Of a stretch of DNA of 64,000 nucleotides, positions 55,207 to 63,392 are shown piece after piece (position 1 is the first letter of the stretch; every line of letters begins with the position of its first letter). Both the position numbers and the translations under genes were made by a program. The stretch comes from Planctomycetaceae bacterium (lineage in GTDB: Bacteria > Planctomycetota > Planctomycetia > Planctomycetales > Planctomycetaceae): assembly GCA_019636285.1 (NCBI GenBank), contig JAHBXV010000004.1, forward strand, positions 155,835-219,834. Reading direction: 5' to 3'. The notes under the pieces are model-generated. The model did not search any database. It saw only the letters and a list, made by a program, of their open reading frames with translations, and was not told where the DNA came from.

Positions 55207-55602
55207 TCAGCCGAGGTATTTCAGAAACACCGGGGTGTAAAGGTGAATCCCCCACGTGTTGTACCAGGCGGCGTAGAGATAGATGAACGTCACCGTCAGA
55301 AAGAGAACCCGGGCCCAGCGGCGGAAGAGAACGGTCAGCGCGACCAGCGCGGCGAATTGGCCCAGCTTCCCGACGAGCGGGCCTGCGAATGGACCAATTG
55401 CCTGCGACACCACTCGAATGACGGGATGAAACTCGTCGTCGATGTGTCCCGCCGCCATGAAGCGCCAGGTCGACGCGAAGTCGGCGATGGCTGCCAGCGC
55501 TGCCACTCCCAGATAAACCGCGTTCTCTCGCAGGTATCCCGGCCAGTTCCGGCGGAACCGCGCGCGGAACCAGCCGACGTAACCGCGGACAATTGATCCC
55601 AT
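55207..55602 (-). CDS. Small membrane protein, unknown function
   Basis: A 131-residue protein with three to four hydrophobic helices (YLGVAALAAIADFASTWRFM; LVGKLGQFAALVALTVLFRRW; VLFLTVTFIYLYAAWYNTWG) and a basic N-terminus. No known family. ATG 55602 is taken over an in-frame ATG at 55629, which would give a Gly/Arg-rich extension. It converges with the DUF4349 gene, with 14 bp between stops, and is divergent from the secreted protein at 55764. Confidence 0.72.
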   Translation of the reverse strand: MGSIVRGYVGWFRARFRRNWPGYLRENAVYLGVAALAAIADFASTWRFMAAGHIDDEFHPVIRVVSQAIGPFAGPLVGKLGQFAALVALTVLFRRWARVLFLTVTFIYLYAAWYNTWGIHLYTPVFLKYLG

Positions 55603-55763
55603 CACGGCCCCCCTCCCGCCACCACTCAATCCAGTCTTGAATACTAACCGGTCGCAGGGCCGCGTGGATTCATCGTGTTCGTTTCAATGCCGCCGCTGTA
55701 CGCTGATCGGCCATAGGATCCATCACGTCTCCCCCTTCCCTTTATGTCGATTAAGGAATTCCG

Positions 55764-57254
55764 ATGTTCCCGAGGCTCGCGATCGCCGTCTCATTGGTGG
55801 TGACCACGCACAGCGGATCTATTCGTGGCGATGACGCGCTCAATTGGTTGCCCTCAACCGTCAATGGCGTCGCGGTCGTGCGCGTGCGGGAAATTCATGA
55901 TTCGCCCCTCGCGAAGAAGGAAGGCTGGGCCAAAAAATCGGCACAGGAGTTTCTGGACCAGCAGGCCATCGTCCCTCCGGGGGCAGCGCTGCTGGTGGTG
56001 GGAGCCGAGTTCGGGTTGTCGCCCGATCTTCCTTCGCTCCGGGAATATGGGGTGATCCAATTCGATATGCCGTCCTTCCTGCGCCCCCTTCAGGACTTGG
56101 GCTTTGGCGATGTCGAAGAAGTCGACGGCCATCAGGTCCTGTCGACTCCTCGCGGCGGATTTGTCATTCAGGAATCGAACCAGTTGTGGCGGTTCACGGC
56201 ACCCGGCGGCCGACAGGCGGGAATGCGCTGGATGCGACAGCCGACGCCGGCCGCGCCGCAGCTTTCGGACTTTCTCACCCAGGCGACCGGGGACGCGACA
56301 AGCTCATCGGAAGTGGTTGTGGCGCTCGATCTGACCGACGCGCTGACGGCCGACGGGCTGGTTGCCTCGCTCGGTGGAGTGGAGTCCCTTGCCAAGTTGT
56401 CCGAAGCCCAGCGGTCCAAAGTGCTGGCGACACTGGCATCGGTCCATGGGCTGGTTCTGGCTGTGAACGTCGACAATGACATCCAAGCCGCATTCGCGGT
56501 GGAATTTGGTCAGTCGCCCGCGGCGCTCGTGCCGATGGCTGGGGAATTGCTGCGCGATGTGCTTGCCAGCGCGGGGGCGAGCCTGGAGTCGGCCGACAAC
56601 TGGAAGCCAGCGGTCGAAGGAAACACGATTGTTTTTCGCGGTCCGATCACCGTTGCCGAAGTGCGGCTGATTACCGGGCTCTTTCGCGGTCATTCCATTT
56701 CGCATGCCGGCGCGGCTTCGGCGAATGCCCCCGCGACATCCACGGGCGAACCCGGGAAGTCCGATATTGCGTATGCCTCGAAGTCGTACCTGACCAGCGT
56801 CAGCGGGGTTTTGAACGATTTGCGCAATACGCTCAAGCGGACGCGCGACAATCACGCGCTGTGGTTCGAGAAGTCGGCCCGCAAGATCGACGACCTGCCC
56901 ATGTTAAACGTCGACGCCGATCTGCTCGATTTTGGGCAGCGCGTCAGCAGTTCGCTCCGCTACCAGGGCCAGTCGCTGCGAACCGCCAACGTACGTGCCG
57001 GAGTTCGTGAAGTCTCGTCTGGCGCGAACGTCTACACGCGGAACTACTACGGCTACACGAACTATGTCGGCCCCTACGGCGGCTACTCGGAAAACTACGG
57101 ATCCACGGTGCAGGCTGGCGGAGATGCCAACGCAATTCGCGCGCAGGAAAAAGGGAGCGCCAAGGGCGTGCAGTTTTCGGAGTGGAAGCAGATCGAAGAC
57201 GGCCTGGTCGCTATCCGACGCGCGATGACCGAGCGCTATCAAGTCGAGTTCTAA
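55764..57254 (+). CDS. Secreted hypothetical protein with Tyr/Gly-rich segment
   Basis: A 496-residue exported protein (signal MFPRLAIAVSLVVTTHSGSIRG). Most of it alternates beta strands and helices (TVNGVAVVRVREIHDSPLA; VVVALDLTDALTADGLVASL; NTIVFRGPITVAEVRLITG) without a family I know. Residues ~430-460 form a Tyr/Gly/Asn-rich run (NYYGYTNYVGPYGGYSENYG) of low complexity, which is unusual and may be flexible or self-associating. AAGGAA is 6 bp before ATG 55764. It converges with the lipoprotein gene at 57402, across a family-1 palindrome. Confidence 0.8.
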   Translation: MFPRLAIAVSLVVTTHSGSIRGDDALNWLPSTVNGVAVVRVREIHDSPLAKKEGWAKKSAQEFLDQQAIVPPGAALLVVGAEFGLSPDLPSLREYGVIQFDMPSFLRPLQDLGFGDVEEVDGHQVLSTPRGGFVIQESNQLWRFTAPGGRQAGMRWMRQPTPAAPQLSDFLTQATGDATSSSEVVVALDLTDALTADGLVASLGGVESLAKLSEAQRSKVLATLASVHGLVLAVNVDNDIQAAFAVEFGQSPAALVPMAGELLRDVLASAGASLESADNWKPAVEGNTIVFRGPITVAEVRLITGLFRGHSISHAGAASANAPATSTGEPGKSDIAYASKSYLTSVSGVLNDLRNTLKRTRDNHALWFEKSARKIDDLPMLNVDADLLDFGQRVSSSLRYQGQSLRTANVRAGVREVSSGANVYTRNYYGYTNYVGPYGGYSENYGSTVQAGGDANAIRAQEKGSAKGVQFSEWKQIEDGLVAIRRAMTERYQVEF

Positions 57255-57305
57255 GGTACTGCCGAATCGACTGACCATCGCCTGGTTAATGTTAACGATA
57301 CATGT

Positions 57306-57378
57306 GTGTGCCACTGGCTCTGCCAGTGCATCTTATGCACGATCAACTTAAGGCACACTGGCAGAGCCAGTGGCACAC
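57306..57378. repeat. Dispersed palindrome, family 1 (copy d)
   Basis: GTGTGCCACTGGCTCTGCCA...GTGC at the left and its complement CACACTGGCAGAGCCAGTGG...CACAC at the right, with AT-rich sequence in between. It lies between convergent genes, 51 bp after one stop and 24 bp before the other. Confidence 0.88.
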
Positions 57379-57401
57379 GAAGATAAGAGCTTGACTGGCC
57401 T

Positions 57402-58244
57402 CTAGAAGCCGCCGCTTCCAGCGGGAGGCGGCGCGCCTCCGGAGGACCGGGCGGTTCCGCCGCGCGGGGCTTCGGAGGCGATCTTCAGCGTCTCGAACAT
57501 TAGCGGAATTCGCTCGGTCAGCTTTTCGCCCGATTCGACATCCCGCGGCACGACCACCAATAGAACAACTTGAACGTCTCGATTCTGCAGCGATGCCAGT
57601 TCGACCAGATACGGCACGCCGTCGATCGGGGCGGCGGGCTGGAAACGCGTGACCAGGAAATTGTTCTGCGGAAGGTAAATCTTCGAGCGGGGGAACGCTT
57701 CGGGCTCGCCGTGAGCCTCGGGATCATCCAGAGGGGCGGCAAACGCAGCCGAGACCTGGCGGCGCAGATCGCGCGTGAAGAGCGGTGCTTCTTTCGCACG
57801 TTCGCCGCTTTGTAGCAGTTCGACGTTCGACAGGGCGTAGATATAGGCACCCTTATTGGCCACCGAACCATCGGCGAAGACCGGCAACTGGGCTTCCCAG
57901 GCTCCAATTAGCCCTGGCAATGCCAGATTGACGTAATTCGGCTGGCGCAGGTCGACCGGTTCGGGCGGCGGTTCGCTGGGTTCTTCCTCGCCCTTGGGGC
58001 GAGCGACCGGTTGCGGAGCCGGAATCTGCCGGAATTGCAGCGGAACGCGGATTTCCTCGATCGGCGGGAGTTTCATGCGCGGCGAGAGATTGGTATCGAG
58101 TTTCTCCAGATACGCAAAATACTGCCGCGACTCGGCCAGTCGCTGCTCGTAAAGACTGGCACCACATCCCAGCGAAGCCAGGAGCGCAAAGGCACCCGCC
58201 AGGCGAATCGAGCGCAGGGACGTGACCGACTGAGAAACTGACAT
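57402..58244 (-). CDS. Lipoprotein of unknown function
   Basis: A 280-residue lipoprotein: signal RLAGAFALLASLGC with lipidated Cys27. A Pro/Glu-rich linker (ARPKGEEEPSEPPPEP) follows, then a beta-rich domain (NYVNLALPGLIGAWEAQLPVF; KIYLPQNNFLVTRFQPAAP; VQVVLLVVVPRDVESGEKL) and a Gly/Pro-rich end. I do not recognise the family. ATG 58244 is chosen because the signal starts there; an in-frame ATG at 58331 adds no fold. Next upstream on this strand are the NYN protein and pyr genes. Confidence 0.78.
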   Translation of the reverse strand: MSVSQSVTSLRSIRLAGAFALLASLGCGASLYEQRLAESRQYFAYLEKLDTNLSPRMKLPPIEEIRVPLQFRQIPAPQPVARPKGEEEPSEPPPEPVDLRQPNYVNLALPGLIGAWEAQLPVFADGSVANKGAYIYALSNVELLQSGERAKEAPLFTRDLRRQVSAAFAAPLDDPEAHGEPEAFPRSKIYLPQNNFLVTRFQPAAPIDGVPYLVELASLQNRDVQVVLLVVVPRDVESGEKLTERIPLMFETLKIASEAPRGGTARSSGGAPPPAGSGGF

Positions 58245-58417
58245 CCGGTTAACTCCGGTGAAATGACTTTGCCGACGAACCGCCGGTTGATCCGAATTTC
58301 GGATTGTGGGGATTCCCGCTGGGAGCGTCAATTCGTGAAAACACTTCCGCTGGCACGAATCCCGTCTCGCGAAAAGAAACTGGCGAACGATTGGACTGAT
58401 TCGCGCGATTACTCCGG

Positions 58418-59032
58418 CTATTCGAAGCTGCCGTCTTTAAGCTGCTGCTCAAGTTCCGCCACATAACGGCTCCAGGGATCGGAGTCGATTCCCGACTCTT
58501 CCGCTTCAATCTCGGCGGCGAGATCGGCCACGGAAACGTCGCCGAATTCTTCGGCCCAGTCGATTCCCTCGGGACGTGGGCGGGTGGGGACCGGAGTCGT
58601 GGTAGGAGGATTGTTGCGGCGTTCTTCCAACTCGGTGACGAACCGCTCGCTGGAGATGGGATGCCCCCCCTTGCGGCGGATCGCGGTCTTCAGCCGCAAA
58701 TCGCCCGAAACCACCAGTAATCGCCGGGCCGCCGGATGGTCTTCGATCAACTGCTCGATGAGCGTGTCGGCGTCTTGACCGGGATTGGTGAACCGAATGA
58801 GGATGTCATCCTGCCGCCAGATGCGGGGCACGTCCGGAGGCGGCGGGTCGAGATGGGCGTCGTAGACGACCGTGCAGCGCTGGCGCTCTTCGCTCGTCAA
58901 ACGGGCGACCAGCCACGCCAGCAACCGTCCCCGTGCCCGATCCAGATCGCCGCGCGCGTAACGCTGCTGGGCCATTCCCGCGGCATGGAGCAGGTTGTAT
59001 CCATCGATCAGGAAGTCGCGTTCCACCGCCAT
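58418..59032 (-). CDS. YacP-like NYN-domain ribonuclease
   Basis: A 204-residue protein with an NYN/PIN-like fold. The N-terminal FLIDGYNLLHAAG carries the conserved Asp of the active site; VVYDAHLDPPPPDVPR, DADTLIEQLIEDHPAARRLLVVSGDLRLKTAIRRKGGHPIS and the C-terminal ELEQQL follow. It matches the YacP/Rae1 group, whose Bacillus member cleaves mRNA on ribosomes. The C-terminal ~60 residues (PTTTPVPTRPRPEG and an acidic stretch) are an extension beyond the nuclease domain. The target in this organism is unknown. It is 62 bp after pyrC-like, on the same strand. Confidence 0.9.
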   Translation of the reverse strand: MAVERDFLIDGYNLLHAAGMAQQRYARGDLDRARGRLLAWLVARLTSEERQRCTVVYDAHLDPPPPDVPRIWRQDDILIRFTNPGQDADTLIEQLIEDHPAARRLLVVSGDLRLKTAIRRKGGHPISSERFVTELEERRNNPPTTTPVPTRPRPEGIDWAEEFGDVSVADLAAEIEAEESGIDSDPWSRYVAELEQQLKDGSFE

Positions 59033-59094
59033 GGGGAATTCGTCCCTGTCGATTGAAGTCCAAGAGCCGCTGGCGGTATCCGAGTCGAAGCCGA

Positions 59095-60366
59095 TCAGCT
59101 TTGCTGAAAGCGAACCGCACCCTCCACCAGTGTATAGCGAATCCGGCCTCGGACCGAGCCCCCGGCAAACGGCGAGTTCCGCGATTTCGAGCGGAACAGT
59201 CGCGGTTCAATGGTCCAGCGGGCTTCGGGATCAAACACCGTGACGTCTGCGACGGCACCCTCGGCCAGCGTTCCCAGCGCCTTTCGCAGGATGCGAGCAG
59301 GGCCGACGGTCAACTTCTCCAGCAGTTGCAGCCAGTTCAAATGCCCGGGAGCGATCAGCGATTCCTCGATGATGGGCAGCAGCGTCTCCAATCCCACGAT
59401 GCCGAACGGTGCGCGGTCGAGTTCCACATCCTTCTTCTCGGCCGCCCAGGGGCGATGGTCGGACGAAATCGCGTCAATGACCCCTTCCTTAAGGCCCGCA
59501 ATCAGCGCATCGACGTGTTCGCGACTGCGCAGCGGCGGCATCACTTTGTACGCCGAGGAATACGTTTGCAGGCTGTCATCGGTGAGCGCCAGATGATGCG
59601 GCGTGACATCGCAGGTGACATGCAGCCCGGCCGCCTTCGCGCGTCGAACCTGATCGACCGCATGGCGAGTCGTCACTGTCATCAGGTGAACGTGCCCGCC
59701 CGTGAGCTCGGCGAGGGCAACGTCGCGACCGGCGATAATGTCTTCAGCGGCAGCCGGAATGCCCCGCAGTCCCAGCACCGTGGAGACCGCCCCTTCGTGC
59801 ATCACTCCCTCGGCCGAGAGCGTGGGATCAAGAGGATGCGTAAGGATCGGGCGATCGAACATGCGAGCATATTGCAGGGCGCGCCGCATGATTTCGGCGC
59901 TGGCGATGGGCGACTTGGCATCACTGAAGCCAACCGCGCCGGCCCGAGCCAATTGCCCCAGATCGGCCAGTTCGTTCCCGAGGCGATCTTTCGTGACCGC
60001 GCCAAGTGGCAGAACGCGGCAGTTGCCAGCGCGCTCGGCTTGCAGCGCCACGTACGCTGCCGCCGCCGAGTTATCCACCGGCGGGTCGGTATCCGGCAGC
60101 GCGGCGATCGTTGTGAATCCGCCGGCCAGCGCGGCGCTGGTCGCGGACGCTGTCGTCTCGTCTTCTTCGTAGCCAGGATCGCGGACCGCCACGTGCAGGT
60201 CGATAAAGCCCGGACAGACGATCAGCCCGCTGCAATCAATTTCCTGGTCGACGGTTTCGTGCCCCTGGGCCGCGATGACTCCATCGCGGAGCAACAAATC
60301 GCCCCGTTCGTCCCGCCCACTGGCCGGGTCGATGATTCGTCCGTTGCGTAAAAGAACCGTCGACAT
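59095..60366 (-). CDS. Dihydroorotase-like protein, probably non-catalytic (PyrC')
   Basis: A 423-residue amidohydrolase of the dihydroorotase family, 18 bp after pyrB. Family parts are clear: IIDPASGRDERGDLLLRDG, LIVCPGFIDLHV, ALAGGFTTIAALPDTDPPVDN, and VTCDVTPHHLALTDDSL. However, residues that bind metal in catalytic enzymes have changed. The HxH motif reads H58-V-A60, the FxDDG segment reads FSDAK, and the HxxH motif before the HVST-like stretch reads HLMTVTT. In Pseudomonas a similar inactive PyrC' partners PyrB for ATCase assembly, and the pyrB-pyrC' gene order is the same here. It is thus probably a structural partner; another gene would supply dihydroorotase. Confidence 0.85.
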   Translation of the reverse strand: MSTVLLRNGRIIDPASGRDERGDLLLRDGVIAAQGHETVDQEIDCSGLIVCPGFIDLHVAVRDPGYEEDETTASATSAALAGGFTTIAALPDTDPPVDNSAAAAYVALQAERAGNCRVLPLGAVTKDRLGNELADLGQLARAGAVGFSDAKSPIASAEIMRRALQYARMFDRPILTHPLDPTLSAEGVMHEGAVSTVLGLRGIPAAAEDIIAGRDVALAELTGGHVHLMTVTTRHAVDQVRRAKAAGLHVTCDVTPHHLALTDDSLQTYSSAYKVMPPLRSREHVDALIAGLKEGVIDAISSDHRPWAAEKKDVELDRAPFGIVGLETLLPIIEESLIAPGHLNWLQLLEKLTVGPARILRKALGTLAEGAVADVTVFDPEARWTIEPRLFRSKSRNSPFAGGSVRGRIRYTLVEGAVRFQQS

Positions 60367-60384
60367 GTCGTGTGTACCAACAGC

Positions 60385-61365
60385 CTATCTGGCGGCCAAA
60401 CGCGCCCCACGCTGGCTGACGCGATGGAGCAGATACAGGCTGGCCATGCGGACGAACAACCCGTTGGTGACCTGATCGAGTATCACGCTGTGCGGTCCGT
60501 CCGCCACTTCAGGCGTCAATTCGACGCCACGATTGATGGGCCCTGGCGCGAGAATCAAAACGTCGTGCCGCGCCCGGCGGATGCGGTCGCCGTTCATCCC
60601 GAAGAAGTGGGCGTATTCATAGATCGACGGGAAAAACGCGCTGCGCTGACGTTCCGCCTGAATGCGCAGCAGGTTGATGACGTCGACCTCGCCAACGATT
60701 TCATCAAGATCGTAGCTGACCCGAACGCCGAGTTGCTCGATATACGGCGGGATGAGCGTGGCCGGTCCGCAGACGACGACCTTCGCCCCCAGCTTGGTCA
60801 GCCCCCAGATATTCGACCGGGCGACGCGGCTGTGCAGAATGTCCCCCACCAGCGCGACGGTCAGACCCTGAAAGCCGCCGCGGTGCTCGCGAATGGTCAT
60901 CAGATCCAACAGGCCCTGCGTCGGATGTTCGTGCGTCCCGTCGCCGGCATTCACGATCCCCGCCGCGAGATGCGTGGCCAGGAGGTGCGGCGCGCCGGAG
61001 GAACTGTGGCGGACGACCATCTGCGTGACACCCATCGCCTCGATATTCCGGGCGGTGTCGACGAAGGTTTCCCCCTTGGAAAGGCTGCTGCCGGAGGACG
61101 AGAAATCGACTGTATCGGCACTCAAACGCTTGGCCGCCAGGCTGAAACTCGTGCGGGTTCGCGTCGACGGTTCGAAGAACAGATTGCCGACCGTCACCCC
61201 TTTGAGGAGGTCGAGCTTGGTCTCACCGGCCCCATGCAACCGCTTGAACTCGGCTGCCTGATCCAACAGCAGCAGGATTTCCGCGGCGGAAAGCTCTTGC
61301 AGACCCAGCAAATGGGGTCGCGTCCATTCCAAACCTGTTGAACTCGCGGAGTCCATCTCTTTCAC
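60385..61365 (-). CDS. pyrB: Aspartate carbamoyltransferase catalytic chain
   Basis: A 326-residue ATCase catalytic chain, second step of pyrimidine synthesis. Carbamoyl-phosphate motif [17 protein letters not shown], then [13 protein letters not shown] loop [52 protein letters not shown] and the aspartate-site [14 protein letters not shown] short N-terminal extension precedes [16 protein letters not shown], as in PyrC'-dependent ATCases. A start at 61356 (MDSASS) is possible. It is transcribed ahead of the pyrC-like gene. Confidence 0.96.
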   Translation of the reverse strand: MKEMDSASSTGLEWTRPHLLGLQELSAAEILLLLDQAAEFKRLHGAGETKLDLLKGVTVGNLFFEPSTRTRTSFSLAAKRLSADTVDFSSSGSSLSKGETFVDTARNIEAMGVTQMVVRHSSSGAPHLLATHLAAGIVNAGDGTHEHPTQGLLDLMTIREHRGGFQGLTVALVGDILHSRVARSNIWGLTKLGAKVVVCGPATLIPPYIEQLGVRVSYDLDEIVGEVDVINLLRIQAERQRSAFFPSIYEYAHFFGMNGDRIRRARHDVLILAPGPINRGVELTPEVADGPHSVILDQVTNGLFVRMASLYLLHRVSQRGARLAAR

Positions 61366-61517
61366 CGACCACGTCTTTCATCGACCACCGGGACGAGTCT
61401 GCGTCCGCATGGTATCGTCACGCTGTCACCCTGAAAAGCGGCGCCGGAGAGATTGACGAGAGACGGCACTCCGGAAGCCGCCAACGCGACTTTTCTTTGC
61501 TTGTTGAAGGACTTGGG

Positions 61518-61829
61518 ATGATTGTTGTACTTGCCGAGATCGACCTCCAACCGGGAACCCGGGCTGCTTTCCTCGAAGAATTTCGCAAGATTCTGGCCGA
61601 TGTCCGGGCCGAGGACGGCTGCATCGAATACGTCCCGACCATTGACGCCGCGACCGATCTGTCGAACCAGACGCTTCTGGGCGAGGACCGGGCCATGATC
61701 GTCGAAAAATGGCGCGACGCAGCCGCCCTCAAGGCCCACCTCGCCGCCCCCCACATGGTCGCCTACCGCCCTCGCGTCAAAGACTACGTGAAGTCGACAA
61801 AGCTGACGGTACTGGAGTCGGCGGAATAG
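61518..61829 (+). CDS. ABM-domain monooxygenase-like protein
   Basis: A 103-residue ferredoxin-like dimeric alpha/beta-barrel protein: MIVVLAEIDLQPGTRAAFLEEF, RAEDGCIEYVPTIDAA, AMIVEKWRDAAALKAHLAAPHM. This is the antibiotic-biosynthesis-monooxygenase (YgiN-like) layout. Substrate unknown; many act as quinol or small-aromatic oxygenases or have no known role. GAAGGA is 8 bp before ATG 61518; the longer upstream in-frame start at 61338 would overlap pyrB's 5' end and lies outside the fold. Confidence 0.9.
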   Translation: MIVVLAEIDLQPGTRAAFLEEFRKILADVRAEDGCIEYVPTIDAATDLSNQTLLGEDRAMIVEKWRDAAALKAHLAAPHMVAYRPRVKDYVKSTKLTVLESAE

Positions 61830-61944
61830 CGCGCAGGGATCAGCGGTCAGGGATCAGGCATCAGCAAGACAAGAATGGATTCCGCCTCTTCTGCTTTTGC
61901 CAACCACTAACCACCAACTACTAACCACTACTGCCGAGGGCCCC

Positions 61945-63330
61945 ATGCATCGCGCGCTCCTCCTCCCCGTGCTGCTTATCACCACCGCGACCTCGTACGC
62001 CGCTCGGCCCAATATTGTCGCCATCGTGACCGATGATCAGGGGCAGTGGGCGTGCGGGGCGTACGGCAACAAGGACGTTGTCACGCCGCACATGGATTCG
62101 CTGGCGCGGGATGGTTTGTTGTTCCGTAAGGCGATGACTGTTTGCCCGGTTTGTTCTCCCAGCCGGGCGAGCTACTTCAGCGGTCGCTGGCCCACGGAAG
62201 TCGCGATTACCGACTGGATCAGTCCGCAGGAAGCCGAGGAGGGGCTCGGCTTGAAGGAACCGATCTGGCCGGAGGTGTTGCACGCGGCTGGCTACCGAAC
62301 CGGGCTGTTCGGCAAATGGCATCTGGGGGAGTTGCCTGCTTTTCATCCGAAGCAAAAAGGGTTCGATGAGTTCTTCGGCTTCCTGGCCGGAGGGAACCGC
62401 CCGATGAATCCGACCCTCGAAGTAAACGGCGAGACCAGAGAGTTAACCGGCCCCCTGCCCGACCTGCTGACATCCGCCGCGATCGACTTCGTGAAAGGGG
62501 GCGAGAACACGAAGCAGCCGTTTCTCGTCTGTCTGCACTTTCGCGCGCCCCACCTACCATATCTTCCCGTTCCCGATGAAGACCTGGCCCCCTTCAAAGA
62601 CCTCGATCCGCAAGTCGCGAGTTTTCCGGGAGCGGACATCGACCAATTGAAGAAGATGCAGCGCGACTATTACGCGAGCATTCATTCCGTCGATCGCAAC
62701 GTCGGACGGCTGCTGAAAACGCTCGATGACTTGGGCTTGCGCGACAACACGCTGGTCCTCTTCACCAGCGACCACGGCTACAACAACGGATTGCACGGTA
62801 TTGATACCAAGGGGAATGGCCAGTGGATGGCCGGCGGCGTGCGCGGTCCCAAACGCCCCAACATGTGGGACACGTCGATCAAGATTCCGCTGCTCATCCG
62901 TTGGCCCGGCGTTACGCCCGCTGGTCGAGAGACCGACTTCCCGCTCACCACGCTCGACATGTTCCGCACAATGCTGGGTGCGGCCGACGTCGACATGCCA
63001 GAGAACGTGGTTGTCCACGGCGACGACTGCTTGGCTGTGTTCAAAGGGGAATCGGGGCCGAAGCGGGACGAGGTCTTCGGTATGTACGACCTGCACAACG
63101 GCGGCCTGGCCTATCTGCGGATGATCCGGACCGACCGCTACAAGTACATCCGCCATTTCCGCGCGAAGATGATGGACGAACTCTACGACCTGGAAGCCGA
63201 CCCGGAGGAAACCCAAAACCTGGCCCGCCGCGCGAACCCCAATGTGCGGAAGGTTCTGACCGACCTCGAAACCCGCCTGACCGCCTGGCAGGAATCAATT
63301 GATGACCCGGTGCTAAGGGATGAGTACTGA
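61945..63330 (+). CDS. Secreted sulfatase (alkaline phosphatase superfamily)
   Basis: A 461-residue sulfatase with a signal peptide (HRALLLPVLLITTATSYAA). The active-site sequence VCPVCSPSRASYFSGRWP holds the C-x-P-S-R motif at residue 70, whose Cys must be converted to formylglycine. Metal-site residues are in NIVAIVTDDQGQ, and FGKWHLGE and VLFTSDHGY lie where expected. The C-terminal part ends in a typical DELYDLEADPEETQNLA segment. Such planctomycete sulfatases release sulfate from marine or plant polysaccharides. The true FGE is not in this window. ATG 61945 begins the signal; an upstream in-frame ATG at 61897 lies in a C/A-rich repeat. An LRR gene follows 62 bp later. Confidence 0.96.
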   Translation: MHRALLLPVLLITTATSYAARPNIVAIVTDDQGQWACGAYGNKDVVTPHMDSLARDGLLFRKAMTVCPVCSPSRASYFSGRWPTEVAITDWISPQEAEEGLGLKEPIWPEVLHAAGYRTGLFGKWHLGELPAFHPKQKGFDEFFGFLAGGNRPMNPTLEVNGETRELTGPLPDLLTSAAIDFVKGGENTKQPFLVCLHFRAPHLPYLPVPDEDLAPFKDLDPQVASFPGADIDQLKKMQRDYYASIHSVDRNVGRLLKTLDDLGLRDNTLVLFTSDHGYNNGLHGIDTKGNGQWMAGGVRGPKRPNMWDTSIKIPLLIRWPGVTPAGRETDFPLTTLDMFRTMLGAADVDMPENVVVHGDDCLAVFKGESGPKRDEVFGMYDLHNGGLAYLRMIRTDRYKYIRHFRAKMMDELYDLEADPEETQNLARRANPNVRKVLTDLETRLTAWQESIDDPVLRDEY

Positions 63331-63392
63331 GTCGCCTGCTGCGGTAAGATGCGATTTCGCGCAGAGTCGCGGAGGACGCAGAGGGGGAAGAG

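Noticed and set aside
58933..60351. Long open plus-strand frame opposite pyrC'
   Set aside because: It is antisense to a recognised enzyme and has no recognisable domain.
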